A stretch of DNA of 64,000 nt, taken from the NCBI RefSeq assembly GCF_016765655.2, contig NZ_CP086106.1, positions 731,501 to 795,500 on the forward strand, read 5' to 3'. The notes beneath the pieces are model-generated. The model ran no database searches. It had not been told where the DNA came from and was given only the letters and a program-made list of their open reading frames with translations. Every line of letters begins with the position of its first letter. Position 1 is the stretch's first letter. Source of the DNA: Skermanella mucosa (GTDB taxonomy: Bacteria > Pseudomonadota > Alphaproteobacteria > Azospirillales > Azospirillaceae). This document shows, one piece after another, positions 34,777 through 44,416 of the stretch. The position numbers and the translations under genes were made by a program.

Positions 34777-35295
34777 TCTCAGTACTCCATTGTTCTTCGA
34801 ATTTCTTGGAACGAAACTTCTCTCGTAAGAATGGCTCTCTATCACAATCGGCATATCGTGACTAGAAAGGCATATTTGTTTGGCACGCATACAGTTTGCG
34901 TCATGAGCTTTTGCAGCGGGATAGGGGAAAGCACGCCGGGTCGGCGGAATTCGGCGAAAATGGCCGATCGCGCCGCAGCATTTCTAAAATGTATGTTTTT
35001 TGTGCAGCAGGGATCAGGATGCACACATAGTAAACGGCTGATCTTTACCGCCCTGATAACTTTGGAGCCCGGTGGTGCGCATCGGATTCGGTAGTTTTTA
35101 CTATCAAGGCAGACGGCGCATACTGCGTCGGTGTCTTTCGAACCTAATTGCCCGCAATGTGTTTAAGCTGTGACCGAGCACCGAAACGTGCTTCCGCTGC
35201 CCCGGTGTTGCCCGCGACAGGGTGACGCTCCCCTTGACCAGAGGTGCTTTCGACATCGTCGCGGGCCGACCAACAAGCAGGAGATCAGACAACCC
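34777..35295. other. 519-base intergenic region, divergent promoters of ompW and the NAGGN operon
   Basis: No gene is seen here. The stretch is clearly richer in A and T than its neighbours, especially 34850-35170, as expected for two divergent promoters. One inverted repeat, TGTGCA at 35001 with TGCACA at 35020, could be a regulator site. No confident -35/-10 pair was chosen. Confidence 0.5.
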
Positions 35296-37068
35296 ATGTG
35301 TGGCATTTGCGGTGAGATAAGGCTCGATCGAAGCGCCGCCGACGGCAGGGCGGTCAATGCCATGGCCGACGTGCTGGCGCCGCGCGGCCCCGACAGCGCG
35401 GGTGCCTTCGCGCAGGGCCGGGTGGCGTTCGGCCACCGCCGCCTCAAGATCATCGACCTGTCCGACGCCGCCCAGCAGCCCATGGTCGACCCGGCCCTGG
35501 GCCTGACCATCGTGTTCAACGGCTGCATCTACAATTACCCGGAACTGCGCGCCCAGTTGGAGGGGGAGGGCTACCGGTTCTTCTCCCACGGCGACACCGA
35601 GGTGATGCTGAAGGCCTATCATGCCTGGGGGCCACGCTTCGTCGAGAAGCTGTACGGCATGTTCGCCTTCGCGATCTGGGAACGCGAGAGCGGCCGGGTC
35701 GTGATGGGCCGCGACCGGCTCGGCATCAAGCCGCTGTATCTGGCCGAGACGCCGGGCATGATCCGGTTCGCCTCGACCCTGCCGGCCCTGGTCGCCGCGG
35801 GCGGCATCGACACCGACATCGATCCGGTGGCGCTCCACCACTACATGAGCTTCCACGCCGTCGTGCCGGCTCCCATGACCATCCTGAAGGGCGTGCGCAA
35901 GCTGCCGCCCGCGACGCTGCTGACCGTCGAGCCCGACGGCACGAAGCGCGAGGAGGTCTACTGGACCGTGAATTACGGCCCGCGGGCGGGTGACGGGAGC
36001 CTGTCCGAGAGCGACTGGCAGGACCTCGTCCTGGAGACCCTGCGCAAGGCGGTGGAGCGGCGGCTGGTGTCCGACGTGCCGGTCGGCGTGCTGCTGTCGG
36101 GCGGGCTGGACAGCTCGATCATCGTGGCGCTGCTGGCCGAGGCCGGGCAGCACGGCCTCCAGACCTTCTCGATCGGGTTCGAGACCGTCGGCAACGAGCG
36201 CGGCGACGAGTTCCAGTATTCCGACATCATCGCCGAGCGGTTCGAGACCGACCACCACAAGCTGTTCGTGGACAGCAGCCGGACCCTGCCGGAACTTCAG
36301 AACTGCGTCCGCGCCATGGCGGAGCCGATGGTCAGCCACGACGCGATCGGCTTCTACCTGCTGTCGCAGGAGGTGGCGAAGCACGTCAAGGTCGTGCAGA
36401 GCGGGCAGGGGGCCGACGAGATCTTCGGCGGCTACCACTGGTATCCGCCCATGTTGGAGAGCCGCGACCCGGTGTCCGACTATGCGCGCGTCTTCTTCGA
36501 CCGCGACCAGTCGGAGATGGCCCGGGTGCTCGATCCGCGCATGCTGGGCGACGACCACAGCCGCGCCTTCGTCGAGCGCCACTTCGCCCAGCCCGGCGCC
36601 GACCGGCCGATCGACAAGGCGATGCGGCTCGACACCAGCGTCATGCTCGTGGATGACCCGGTCAAGCGGGTGGACAACATGACCATGGCCTGGGGGCTGG
36701 AAGGCCGCGTCCCGTTCCTCGACCACGATCTGGTCGAGCTGGCGGCCCGTGTCCCGCCCGAGCTGAAGATCGCCGAGGGCGGCAAATACGTGCTGAAGGA
36801 GGCCGGGCGCCGAGTCGTCCCGTCGGAGGTGATCGACCGGCCCAAGGGCTATTTCCCCATGCCGGCGCTGAAATACCTGCGCGGACCGTACCTGGACCTC
36901 GTCCGCGACGTGCTGAACGAACCCAAGGCGCGGCAGCGCGGGCTGTTCCAGCGGGACTACGTGGATCGCCTGCTGGCCGAGCCCGACAGCCACATCACGC
37001 CGCTGCGCGGTTCCAAGCTCTGGCAGGTCGCCCTCTTGGAATTCTGGCTCCAGACACACGGCATCTGA
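35296..37068 (+). CDS. asnO: N-acetylglutaminylglutamine amidotransferase (asparagine-synthetase-like)
   Basis: This 590-residue enzyme performs the last step of synthesis of the osmolyte N-acetylglutaminylglutamine amide. The class II glutaminase domain starts with the catalytic Cys2 (MCGICGEIRLD), which fixes the start at 35296. The C-terminal synthetase domain has the ATP pyrophosphatase loop LLSGGLDSS and KVVQSGQGADEIFGGY. It resembles AsnB, but the two downstream genes are those of the NAGGN cluster, which identifies its role. The product lets the cell survive salt and drought stress. Confidence 0.93.
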   Translation: MCGICGEIRLDRSAADGRAVNAMADVLAPRGPDSAGAFAQGRVAFGHRRLKIIDLSDAAQQPMVDPALGLTIVFNGCIYNYPELRAQLEGEGYRFFSHGDTEVMLKAYHAWGPRFVEKLYGMFAFAIWERESGRVVMGRDRLGIKPLYLAETPGMIRFASTLPALVAAGGIDTDIDPVALHHYMSFHAVVPAPMTILKGVRKLPPATLLTVEPDGTKREEVYWTVNYGPRAGDGSLSESDWQDLVLETLRKAVERRLVSDVPVGVLLSGGLDSSIIVALLAEAGQHGLQTFSIGFETVGNERGDEFQYSDIIAERFETDHHKLFVDSSRTLPELQNCVRAMAEPMVSHDAIGFYLLSQEVAKHVKVVQSGQGADEIFGGYHWYPPMLESRDPVSDYARVFFDRDQSEMARVLDPRMLGDDHSRAFVERHFAQPGADRPIDKAMRLDTSVMLVDDPVKRVDNMTMAWGLEGRVPFLDHDLVELAARVPPELKIAEGGKYVLKEAGRRVVPSEVIDRPKGYFPMPALKYLRGPYLDLVRDVLNEPKARQRGLFQRDYVDRLLAEPDSHITPLRGSKLWQVALLEFWLQTHGI

Positions 37069-37070
37069 CC

Positions 37071-38831
37071 ATGACCCAGCCTCCCAACCCAAGGTCGCAG
37101 CATCGTCTGGAGCGGCGCAATGCGCCGTCGCTCCGCAACTGGTACTCGCGCGACCAGCACCATCCCGACCAGACCGGCTACGAGGAGAACGCGACGGTCG
37201 ATTGCGGCTGGGGCCGGCTGCTTTTCGCCCACACCTTCCCCGACCTGCCCGAGCTGGCCAAGGCGCTGCGGGAGGAGACGCAGGGCCGGCGCGACATCGC
37301 GCTGTACCTGCGCGATCCCCACGTGGCGCTGTCGCTGGCGCCGCAGGAGCTGTTCCTCGACCCGTCGCACACCTACCGGCTCTGGCTGGAGAACTACCGG
37401 CCGAGCCGGCGCCGGCCGCGCGGCTTCACGGTGCGCCGGCTGCGCACGGTGGAGGATGCCGAGGCGATCAACCGCATCTATGCCGCCCGCAACATGGTGC
37501 AGGTCCCGCCCCACTTCTTCCACGACAAGCGCAACAGCCGGGTGCTCACCTATTTCGTCGCGGTCGACCAGGCGACCAACAGCGTGATCGGCTCGGTCAC
37601 CGGCGTCGATCACGGGCGCGCCTTCAACGACCCGGAGAACGGCTCGTCCCTGTGGTGCCTGGCTGTCGATCCGCAGGCCTCGTTCCCCGGCATCGGCGAG
37701 AACCTGGTCCGGACGCTGGCCGAGCATTTCCAGGCGCGCGGCCGCAGCTTCATGGACCTGTCCGTGATGCACGACAACGTCAATGCCATAGCCCTCTACG
37801 AGAAGCTGGGGTTCCAGCGGGTGCCGGTGTTCGCCTTGAAGACGAAGAACTCGATCAACGAGAAGCTCTATGTCGGGCCGCCGCCCGACGAGACGCTCAA
37901 TCCCTACGCCATGATCATCATCAACGAGGCCCGGCGCCGCGGCATCGGGGTGGACGTGGTGGACGCCGAGGGCGGCTACTTCGCGCTCAGCTACGGCGGA
38001 CGGTCGATCATCTGCCGGGAGAGCCTCAGCGAATTGACCACGGCGGTCGCCATGAGCCGCTGCGACGACAAGGCGGTCACCCGCCGGCTGATGGTCAAGG
38101 CGGGGCTGAGGGTGCCGGCCCAGCAGGCGGCCGGCAAACCGGAGGACGACGCCGCCTTCCTGGAAAATCACGGCTCGATCGTGGTCAAGCCGGCGCGGGG
38201 CGAGCAGGGCAAGGGCATCACCGTCGACGTCCGCACGCCGGAAGCGGTCGCCAAGGCGGTGGCGGAGGCCCGAAACCACGCGGAGACCGTGCTGCTGGAG
38301 CAGTTCTTCCAGGGCGACGACCTGCGGATCATCGTGATCGACTATCGCGTCGTGGCCGCGGCGATCCGCCGGCCGGCCGAAGTGACGGGAACCGGCGAGC
38401 ATACCGTCCGGGAGCTGATCGAGGCCCAGAGCCGGCGCCGTGCCGCCGCGACCGGCGGCGAGAGCCGCATCCCCATGGATGCCGAGACCGAGCGCTGCGT
38501 CGCCGCCAACGGCTTCTCCATGACCGACGTGCTGCCGGAAGGACAGGTCCTGCCGGTCCGCAAGACCGCCAACCTCCACACCGGCGGCACTATTCACGAT
38601 GTCACGGACCGCCTGCACAGGACGCTGGTGGATGCCGCCATCGCCGGCGCCAAGGCCTTGGATATACCCGTGGTCGGTTTCGACTTCCTCGTGCCGTCGG
38701 TGACCGAGCCCGACTATGTCATCATTGAGGCGAACGAGCGGCCGGGCCTCGCCAATCATGAACCTCAGCCGACGGCCGAACGTTTCGTTGACCTTCTGTT
38801 TCCCAATACCAAGCTACTGTCCAATGGATAG
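37071..38831 (+). CDS. ngg: N-acetylglutaminylglutamine synthetase (GNAT plus ATP-grasp fusion)
   Basis: This 586-residue protein joins an N-terminal GNAT acetyltransferase (about residues 110-270, with SSLWCLAVDPQASFPGIGENLVRTL) to a C-terminal ATP-grasp ligase (about 320-580, with IVVKPARGEQGKGITVDV and IEANERPGL). Together they would acetylate glutamine and ligate a second glutamine. It begins 2 bases after the asnO stop, so the two are co-translated. This is the known NggN/ngg architecture. Confidence 0.93.
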   Translation: MTQPPNPRSQHRLERRNAPSLRNWYSRDQHHPDQTGYEENATVDCGWGRLLFAHTFPDLPELAKALREETQGRRDIALYLRDPHVALSLAPQELFLDPSHTYRLWLENYRPSRRRPRGFTVRRLRTVEDAEAINRIYAARNMVQVPPHFFHDKRNSRVLTYFVAVDQATNSVIGSVTGVDHGRAFNDPENGSSLWCLAVDPQASFPGIGENLVRTLAEHFQARGRSFMDLSVMHDNVNAIALYEKLGFQRVPVFALKTKNSINEKLYVGPPPDETLNPYAMIIINEARRRGIGVDVVDAEGGYFALSYGGRSIICRESLSELTTAVAMSRCDDKAVTRRLMVKAGLRVPAQQAAGKPEDDAAFLENHGSIVVKPARGEQGKGITVDVRTPEAVAKAVAEARNHAETVLLEQFFQGDDLRIIVIDYRVVAAAIRRPAEVTGTGEHTVRELIEAQSRRRAAATGGESRIPMDAETERCVAANGFSMTDVLPEGQVLPVRKTANLHTGGTIHDVTDRLHRTLVDAAIAGAKALDIPVVGFDFLVPSVTEPDYVIIEANERPGLANHEPQPTAERFVDLLFPNTKLLSNG

Positions 38832-38858
38832 AGATAACGAAGCGAGAAGCTCAATCTG

Positions 38859-40061
38859 ATGCAAGGCATACCTTCCGATAGGCCGCAGGCGGTGGCTTCG
38901 AACCGGCCTGACGGCCAGGCGCCCCTGCCCCCGGCCCGGCCGGCGATCGACATGGATTACGTCCTGTCCATGCTGGAAAGCCTGCTGAAGATCCCGAGCC
39001 CGACCGGCTACACCGACGAGATCGTGCATTTCTGCGGGCGCGAGTTGAAGCGGCTGGGGATTCCCTTCGAGCTGACCCGGCGCGGCGCCATCCGCGCCGA
39101 CATCAAGGGCCGGCTCAACAGCCCGGACCGGGCGATCGTCGCCCATGTCGACACGCTGGGCGCCCAGGTGAAGGGCCTGAAGTCCAACGGTCGGCTGGAG
39201 GTGGTCGCCATCGGCACCTGGTCCGCCCGGTTCGCCGAGGGTGCCCGCTGCACCATCTTGACCGACCACGGCTCCTACCGTGGGACGATCCTGCCGCTGA
39301 AGGCGTCGGGCCACACCTACAACGAGGAGATCGACACCCAGCCCGTCGCCTGGACCAACCTGGAGGTCCGGGTGGACGCGGTCTGCTCCAACACGGCTGA
39401 TCTGATCCGGCACGGCTTCAATGTCGGCGACTTCGTCGCGATCGACCCGCAGCCCGAGTTCCAGCCCAACGGCTTCATCAATTCCCGCCACCTGGACGAC
39501 AAGGCGGGCGTCGCCGTGCTGTTCGGGGCGGCCAAGGCGGTGATCGACTCGGGCGTGGAATTGCCGGTCGATTGCCACCTGCTCCTGACCATCTCCGAGG
39601 AAGTCGGGTCCGGCGCCTCGTCGGTCCTGCACGGCGACGTGGCCGAGATGGTCTCCATCGATAACGCGACCCCGGCGCCGGGGCAGAACAGCCGCGAATC
39701 GGGCGTCACCATCGCGATGGCGGACAGCACCGGCCCGTTCGACTATCACCTGACCCACAAGCTGCTGGACCTGTGCTCCGACCACGATATCCGGCACCAG
39801 CGCGACATCTTCCGCTTCTACCGGTGCGACAGCGCCGCCGCGATCGAAGCCGGCAACGACATCCGCACCGCCCTGGTCTGCTTCGGCGTTGACAGCTCCC
39901 ACGGCTACGAGCGCACCCATGTCCACGCGCTGCGCTCCCTGGCCGAGCTGGTGGCGCTCTACATGCAGAGCGACGTCACCTTCGAGCGCGACCGCCATGC
40001 CATGGGCCCGCTGACCGGCTTTCCGCACCAGAAGACCGAACCGGCCGAAGCGGCCGAGTAG
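38859..40061 (+). CDS. M42-family peptidase of the NAGGN osmoprotectant system
   Basis: This 400-residue protein has the M42/M18-type metallopeptidase core. Metal ligands are seen in VAHVDTLG, RHLDDKAG, ISEEVGSG and VSIDNATP, and in the late SSHGYERTH. It is the third gene of the standard NAGGN cluster, where it may break down the osmolyte when stress ends. It starts 27 bases after ngg. A strong terminator follows after about 110 bases. Confidence 0.92.
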   Translation: MQGIPSDRPQAVASNRPDGQAPLPPARPAIDMDYVLSMLESLLKIPSPTGYTDEIVHFCGRELKRLGIPFELTRRGAIRADIKGRLNSPDRAIVAHVDTLGAQVKGLKSNGRLEVVAIGTWSARFAEGARCTILTDHGSYRGTILPLKASGHTYNEEIDTQPVAWTNLEVRVDAVCSNTADLIRHGFNVGDFVAIDPQPEFQPNGFINSRHLDDKAGVAVLFGAAKAVIDSGVELPVDCHLLLTISEEVGSGASSVLHGDVAEMVSIDNATPAPGQNSRESGVTIAMADSTGPFDYHLTHKLLDLCSDHDIRHQRDIFRFYRCDSAAAIEAGNDIRTALVCFGVDSSHGYERTHVHALRSLAELVALYMQSDVTFERDRHAMGPLTGFPHQKTEPAEAAE

Positions 40062-40171
40062 GCCGCGCCCTCCGTCCCCGGGTACTGCGGCATTCCCGCC
40101 GCCCCAGGGGCGTCGGCAGATATCCGCCAGCGTTCGGCTTCTATTTTCAAAGAGATAGCGAATTGTCGCCA

Positions 40172-40199
40172 CCATCCTGCGTTTCGCAGGATGGTTTTT
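40172..40199 (+). terminator. Intrinsic terminator of the NAGGN operon
   Basis: A perfect 10-bp stem (CCATCCTGCG and CGCAGGATGG) with a TTT loop is followed by five T. It lies 110 bases after the M42 gene stop. Confidence 0.9.
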
Positions 40200-40339
40200 C
40201 TCTGCCGGAGTATAAAAAATCTATCCGTTCGGGGAAGGGATTTCCGGCCTCTTGTGTTCTATTTCCCATTCGGTACGAGTTTTACTGAGGCGATGGGTAA
40301 CTCTTTGTTTGAGTTTTTTGGAAAATTCAAGGGTGTCTC

Positions 40340-41566
40340 TTGACGATTGAGCCAGGCCTGTTCGGCCAAGGCGCGGTGTCCCGGGAACCCGATCGATCCC
40401 AGCTGCTGGCGCGCTCCCTGACCCGGCGGCTGCGGTTCGTGGCAGTCCTGACGGTGGTCTTCGTATCTGGGCTCACCGCGGTCTTCCTGCTGCTGTTCCA
40501 CGAGGTGGAATCCCGGGAACAGGCGATCCGGACCACCTACGAGGCGCGCGTCGCCCTGGAGGCCCTGCGGGGCGCCTTCGACCTGGCGGCGGTTCCCGAA
40601 GCGGAGCGGCCGGACCTCCGCCGCTCGCGCATCGCCGAAGCCGGGGAGGCGCTTTCGACCCTCTCCCTGGTGGCGGCCGACGACGACGCGAACCGCCCGG
40701 AACTGGAGCGGCTCGTCCGGTTCGTCCGGGAGAGGCTGGAGGCGCCCGACGGACCCGACGATGCCGACGCCGTCGACCGGCGCATCGAGGCGTTTCAGGC
40801 CGACCAGGAGGCGGATCTCCGCGAGCGGGTCGCCTGGATCGATCTGCTGGGCGACGGCGTCCTGTATGGCGGAGGGGCGCTCGGTTTCGCCAAGGTCCTG
40901 ATCCTGGGCGTCCTGCTCGGCCAGGCGGCCCGCATGGCGCGGCGGGAAACCGACATGATCGACGAGCGGACGATCCTGCTGCGGGAGCTGAACCACAGGG
41001 TCGGGAACAGCCTCGCGATCGCGGTCGCGTTCCTTCAGCTCCAGGCGGCGCAGATCAGGGATCCCCGGCTGCTCGGGACCTTCCGGGAAGCCCAGAACCG
41101 CATCATGGCGCTGGGCGAAGTCCATCGGCGGCTGCTCCAGGCGGAAGCCGTCACGGCCCTCGACCTCTCGACCTTGCTGCCCGGCCTCGCCGGCGAACTG
41201 GCGCGGACGCTGGCGGCCGAGGATCGCGTCTCGGTCCGCGCCGCGCCGGCCGTCGTCCCGGTGGAGACCGCCGTCGCGCTGGCCATCATCATGACCGAGC
41301 TGACGACCAATGCCGTGCTGCATGGCTGCCGGGGCGACGCCGGCTGCGACGTCCTGGTCCGGCTCGACTCGGAGGCGGACGGCAGCCTTGGATTGTCGGT
41401 GAGGGACTCGGGGGGAAGGCTTCCGAAGGATTTCGACCCGCAGGCGTCCGGCAAGGCCGGACTCCGGATCGTCACCGCGCTGGTGGAACAGGTCGGGGGA
41501 AGCTTGAGCTATCGGGCAGACGGTTTCACCGAGGCCCGGGTGCGCGTGCCCGCGGGGCTTCCGTGA
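40340..41566 (+). CDS. Membrane sensor histidine kinase, HisKA_2/HWE type
   Basis: This 408-residue kinase has one transmembrane helix near residues 33-54, then a mainly helical periplasmic region of about 115 residues. A second helix lies near 170-195. The dimerisation/phosphoacceptor segment is LLRELNHRVGNSLAIAVAFLQLQA, with the histidine after ELN. The ATPase domain shows IIMTELTTNAVLHG (N-box), SVRDSGGRLP and GKAGLRIVTALVEQ. No response regulator is adjacent. The TTG start at 40340 has AAGGG 6 bases upstream, and no better in-frame start exists nearby. The signal is unknown. Confidence 0.87.
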   Translation: MTIEPGLFGQGAVSREPDRSQLLARSLTRRLRFVAVLTVVFVSGLTAVFLLLFHEVESREQAIRTTYEARVALEALRGAFDLAAVPEAERPDLRRSRIAEAGEALSTLSLVAADDDANRPELERLVRFVRERLEAPDGPDDADAVDRRIEAFQADQEADLRERVAWIDLLGDGVLYGGGALGFAKVLILGVLLGQAARMARRETDMIDERTILLRELNHRVGNSLAIAVAFLQLQAAQIRDPRLLGTFREAQNRIMALGEVHRRLLQAEAVTALDLSTLLPGLAGELARTLAAEDRVSVRAAPAVVPVETAVALAIIMTELTTNAVLHGCRGDAGCDVLVRLDSEADGSLGLSVRDSGGRLPKDFDPQASGKAGLRIVTALVEQVGGSLSYRADGFTEARVRVPAGLP

Positions 41567-41612
41567 GGCCGGCCGGCCCCCGACAGGTCCGGCCGGCCCC
41601 CGGCGCAAAGAC

Positions 41613-42260
41613 TCAGAGCGGCATGATCCAGGTCGCTTCGCGGCCCTTGGCGGCGTCCTGGACCCGCATCTGCACGCGCTGGCCGGCTTCCAGCTGCATC
41701 AGGCCGCAGCGGCGCAGCACGCTCTTATGGACGAAGACATCCTTGCTCGCGTCGTCGGCGGTGACGAAGCCGAAGCCCTTGTCCGGCTTGAACCACTTGA
41801 CCGTGCCCGACATCTCGACCTCCGGCCCGCCCGAGGACGCGCCGTAGTCGCTGTCGCCATAGCGGTCGCCGCCGCCGTAACCGCCGCCATAGCCGCCGCG
41901 GTCGCTGCCGTAGCGGTCGCCGCCGCCATAGCTGTCGCGGTCGCCGTAGCGGTCGCCTCCGCCGTAGCCGCGGTCGCCGCCACGGTCGCCGTAGCGGTCG
42001 CCGCCGGCGGGACGGGCCGAGACGGGCGCGCCGCCGACCACTTCGACGATCCGGGTGACCTGGGGACCCTTCGGCCCCTGGCTGATCGTGCACAGGATCT
42101 CGGTGCCGTCGCTCAGCTCCTGCAGGCCTGCCCTGTTCAACACCGAGATGTGGAGGAATGCGTCCGGAGAGCCGTCAACCGGAGCGACGAAACCAAAGCC
42201 CTTGGTTACATTGAACCATTTCACCAGGGCCCGAGCCTGGGCGCCATCGTCGAACGACAT
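41613..42260 (-). CDS. Twin cold-shock-domain protein with Gly/Asp/Arg/Tyr-rich linker
   Basis: This 215-residue protein has two cold-shock domains. The first (about 10-70) has VKWFNVTKGFGFVAP and DAFLHISVL. The second (about 150-215) has VKWFKPDKGFGFVTA and DVFVHKSVL. Both RNP1- and RNP2-like motifs are intact, so both should bind single-stranded RNA or DNA. Between them lies a low-complexity linker of about 65 residues built from repeats of GGDRYGDR and GGYGGG. The start at 42260 gives the normal domain N-terminus, although its ribosome site is weak. Confidence 0.9.
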   Translation of the reverse strand: MSFDDGAQARALVKWFNVTKGFGFVAPVDGSPDAFLHISVLNRAGLQELSDGTEILCTISQGPKGPQVTRIVEVVGGAPVSARPAGGDRYGDRGGDRGYGGGDRYGDRDSYGGGDRYGSDRGGYGGGYGGGDRYGDSDYGASSGGPEVEMSGTVKWFKPDKGFGFVTADDASKDVFVHKSVLRRCGLMQLEAGQRVQMRVQDAAKGREATWIMPL

Positions 42261-42522
42261 GGCGTTGTGCTGACTGAAGCGAGACAAGTGTGCAGAACCT
42301 TCGAATCCAGCGCCGCGCGCGGTTAACACCTTCGAGGGCAGCACCGGTTGTTCCCCCTGGCTTGCCCCCGCAATGATTTTATGCACAGAAAAATTTGAGT
42401 CTCCAGTGTAATTTTTTGTTCACCCTACTCTGTCCGCTGGTTCTTTTCTTCTTTGGACAGACCGGTCCATACGATTTCAGCCGAATTCCGCGAAAAATCG
42501 ACGGTTCGGGTTGATCTTGACC

Positions 42523-42535
42523 TTTACGTAAACGG
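42523..42535 (+). promoter_or_regulatory. MerR-type operator TTTACGTAAACGG in the acyl-CoA ligase promoter
   Basis: The 13-mer TTTACGTAAACGG has a perfect TTTACGTAAA palindrome core. It starts right after TTGACC (42517-42522), a good -35 element, so it lies in the spacer, the usual place for MerR-family sites. The identical 13-mer is upstream of the MerR gene at 51712. The 409-base gap 42261-42669 otherwise holds only the divergent cold-shock and ligase leaders. Confidence 0.7.
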
Positions 42536-42669
42536 CAATTAGCCTGAAACCACCTGGACCGGCCCGGAAAGCGGAAAGCCCGCTCCCGGGCCGGGGACGG
42601 CAAGCGGCGGCGACCCGGAGGGCGCGTTATAAGGCCGCGGCGACGATGGGCAGCAGGGAGACAGATGGA

Positions 42670-44385
42670 ATGGCCGATCCGGCAGCGAAGCTCGCAGAGC
42701 ACCCGTGGGCGCGTTCGTACCCCGCGGACATCGACTGGAACGCCGAGATCCCGACGGCGCCGCTCCACCGCCTCATGGACGATGCGGTCGCCCGATTCGG
42801 CGACCGGCCGTGCATCGACTTCATGGACAAGCGCTACACCTACGCACAGGTCGGCGCCCTGGTCGACAAGGCGGCGAAGGGCTTCCAGGACATGGGCGTG
42901 GGGAAGGGCAGCAAGGTCGGGCTGTTCCTGCCCAACACGCCTTACTTCGTGATCTGCTACTACGCGGTGCTGAAGGCCGGCGGCACGGTGGTCAACTTCA
43001 ACCCGCTCTACGCCGAGCGGGAGATCGCCAAGCAGATCGAGGACAGCGACACCGACATCATGGTCACGCTCGACCTGGCGGTGCTCTACGGCAAGATCGC
43101 CAAGATGCTCGGGCAGACCCGGCTGAAGCGGGTCGTCGTCGCCCGCATGGCCGACATCCTGCCCTTCCCGAAGAACTGGCTGTTTCCGATCGTCAAGCGC
43201 AAGGACGTCGCGCGCATCCCGTCCGACGACCGGCACCTCGCCTTCGCCAGGCTGATCGCCAATGCCGGCCGGCCCGCCCCGGTGGAGATCGACCCGGCGG
43301 AGGACGTGGCCGTGCTCCAGTACACCGGCGGGACCACCGGCGTGCCCAAGGGCGCCATGCTGACCCACGCCAACATCTACGCCAACGCCATCCAGTCGCG
43401 CCTGTGGTGCACCGACGCCAAGCCGGGGCAGGAGCGCATGCTGGGCGTGCTGCCGCTGTTCCACGTCTTCGCCATGACCGGCGTGATGAACCTGCCGCTG
43501 GTGCTCGGCGCCGAGATGGTGCTGGTTCCCCGGTTCGAGCTGGACACCGTGATCCGGCTGATCCAGTCCAAGAAGCCGACGCTGTTCCCCGCGGTGCCGA
43601 CCATCTACACCGCGATCGTCAACCACAAGGACATCGGCTCCTACGACCTGTCGTCGATCCGCTTCTGCCTGTCGGGCGGGGCGCCCCTGCCGGTGGAGGT
43701 CAAGCACGCGTTCGAGACCAAGACCGGCTGCAAGCTGGTCGAGGGCTACGGCCTGTCGGAAAGCTCCCCGGTCGCCACGGCCAACCCGATGTACGGGGTC
43801 AACAAGGCCGGCTCGATCGGCATCCCGCTGCCCGGCACCGTGATCGAGATCGTCAGCCTGGACGACCGCTCCCGCCTGGTTCCCCTGGGCGAGAAGGGCG
43901 AGGTCTGCATCCGCGGCCCGCAGGTGATGAAGGGATACTGGAAGCGCCCGGCCGAGACCGCGGACGCGCTGGCCGACGGCCGCCTGCATACCGGCGACGT
44001 CGGGTACCTGGACGAGGACGGCTACACCTTCATCGTCGACCGGATCAAGGACATGATCCTGTGCGGCGGCTACAACGTCTATCCGCGCAACGTGGAGGAG
44101 GCGATCTACCTGCATCCCGCCGTCGCGGAATGCGTGGTCGCCGGCGTGCCGGACCCCTACCGGGGCCAGACCGTCAAGGCCTATGTCAAGCTGACCGAGG
44201 GCCACGGGCTGACGCGCGAGGACCTGACGGAGTTCCTGCGCGACAAACTGTCGCCCATCGAGATCCCCAAGCACCTGGAGATCCGCGACGAGCTGCCGAA
44301 GACCATGATCGGCAAGCTGTCCCGCAAGGCGCTGCTGGAGGAGGAGGAAGCCCGCCGTTCCAGCCGTCAGGTCCCGGAGGGCTGA
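42670..44385 (+). CDS. fadD: Long-chain fatty acid--CoA ligase (AMP-binding)
   Basis: This 571-residue enzyme activates fatty acids to acyl-CoA with ATP. The AMP-binding P-loop is YTGGTTGVPKGAMLTH. The A5 motif is EGYGLSESSPV, then HTGDVGYLDEDGYTFIVDRIKDMI follows in the hinge region, split as two adjacent motifs, and the catalytic lysine is in PKTMIGKLSRKAL. Length and motifs match FadD-type ligases. ATG 42670 was taken because AGGGAGA lies about 10 bases before it; 42646 is possible. The operator upstream connects it to the beta-oxidation operon at 45296-51663. Confidence 0.92.
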   Translation: MADPAAKLAEHPWARSYPADIDWNAEIPTAPLHRLMDDAVARFGDRPCIDFMDKRYTYAQVGALVDKAAKGFQDMGVGKGSKVGLFLPNTPYFVICYYAVLKAGGTVVNFNPLYAEREIAKQIEDSDTDIMVTLDLAVLYGKIAKMLGQTRLKRVVVARMADILPFPKNWLFPIVKRKDVARIPSDDRHLAFARLIANAGRPAPVEIDPAEDVAVLQYTGGTTGVPKGAMLTHANIYANAIQSRLWCTDAKPGQERMLGVLPLFHVFAMTGVMNLPLVLGAEMVLVPRFELDTVIRLIQSKKPTLFPAVPTIYTAIVNHKDIGSYDLSSIRFCLSGGAPLPVEVKHAFETKTGCKLVEGYGLSESSPVATANPMYGVNKAGSIGIPLPGTVIEIVSLDDRSRLVPLGEKGEVCIRGPQVMKGYWKRPAETADALADGRLHTGDVGYLDEDGYTFIVDRIKDMILCGGYNVYPRNVEEAIYLHPAVAECVVAGVPDPYRGQTVKAYVKLTEGHGLTREDLTEFLRDKLSPIEIPKHLEIRDELPKTMIGKLSRKALLEEEEARRSSRQVPEG

Positions 44386-44416
44386 CGGCAGGACCGGAGA
44401 GGGGCGGGGGCGTCGG

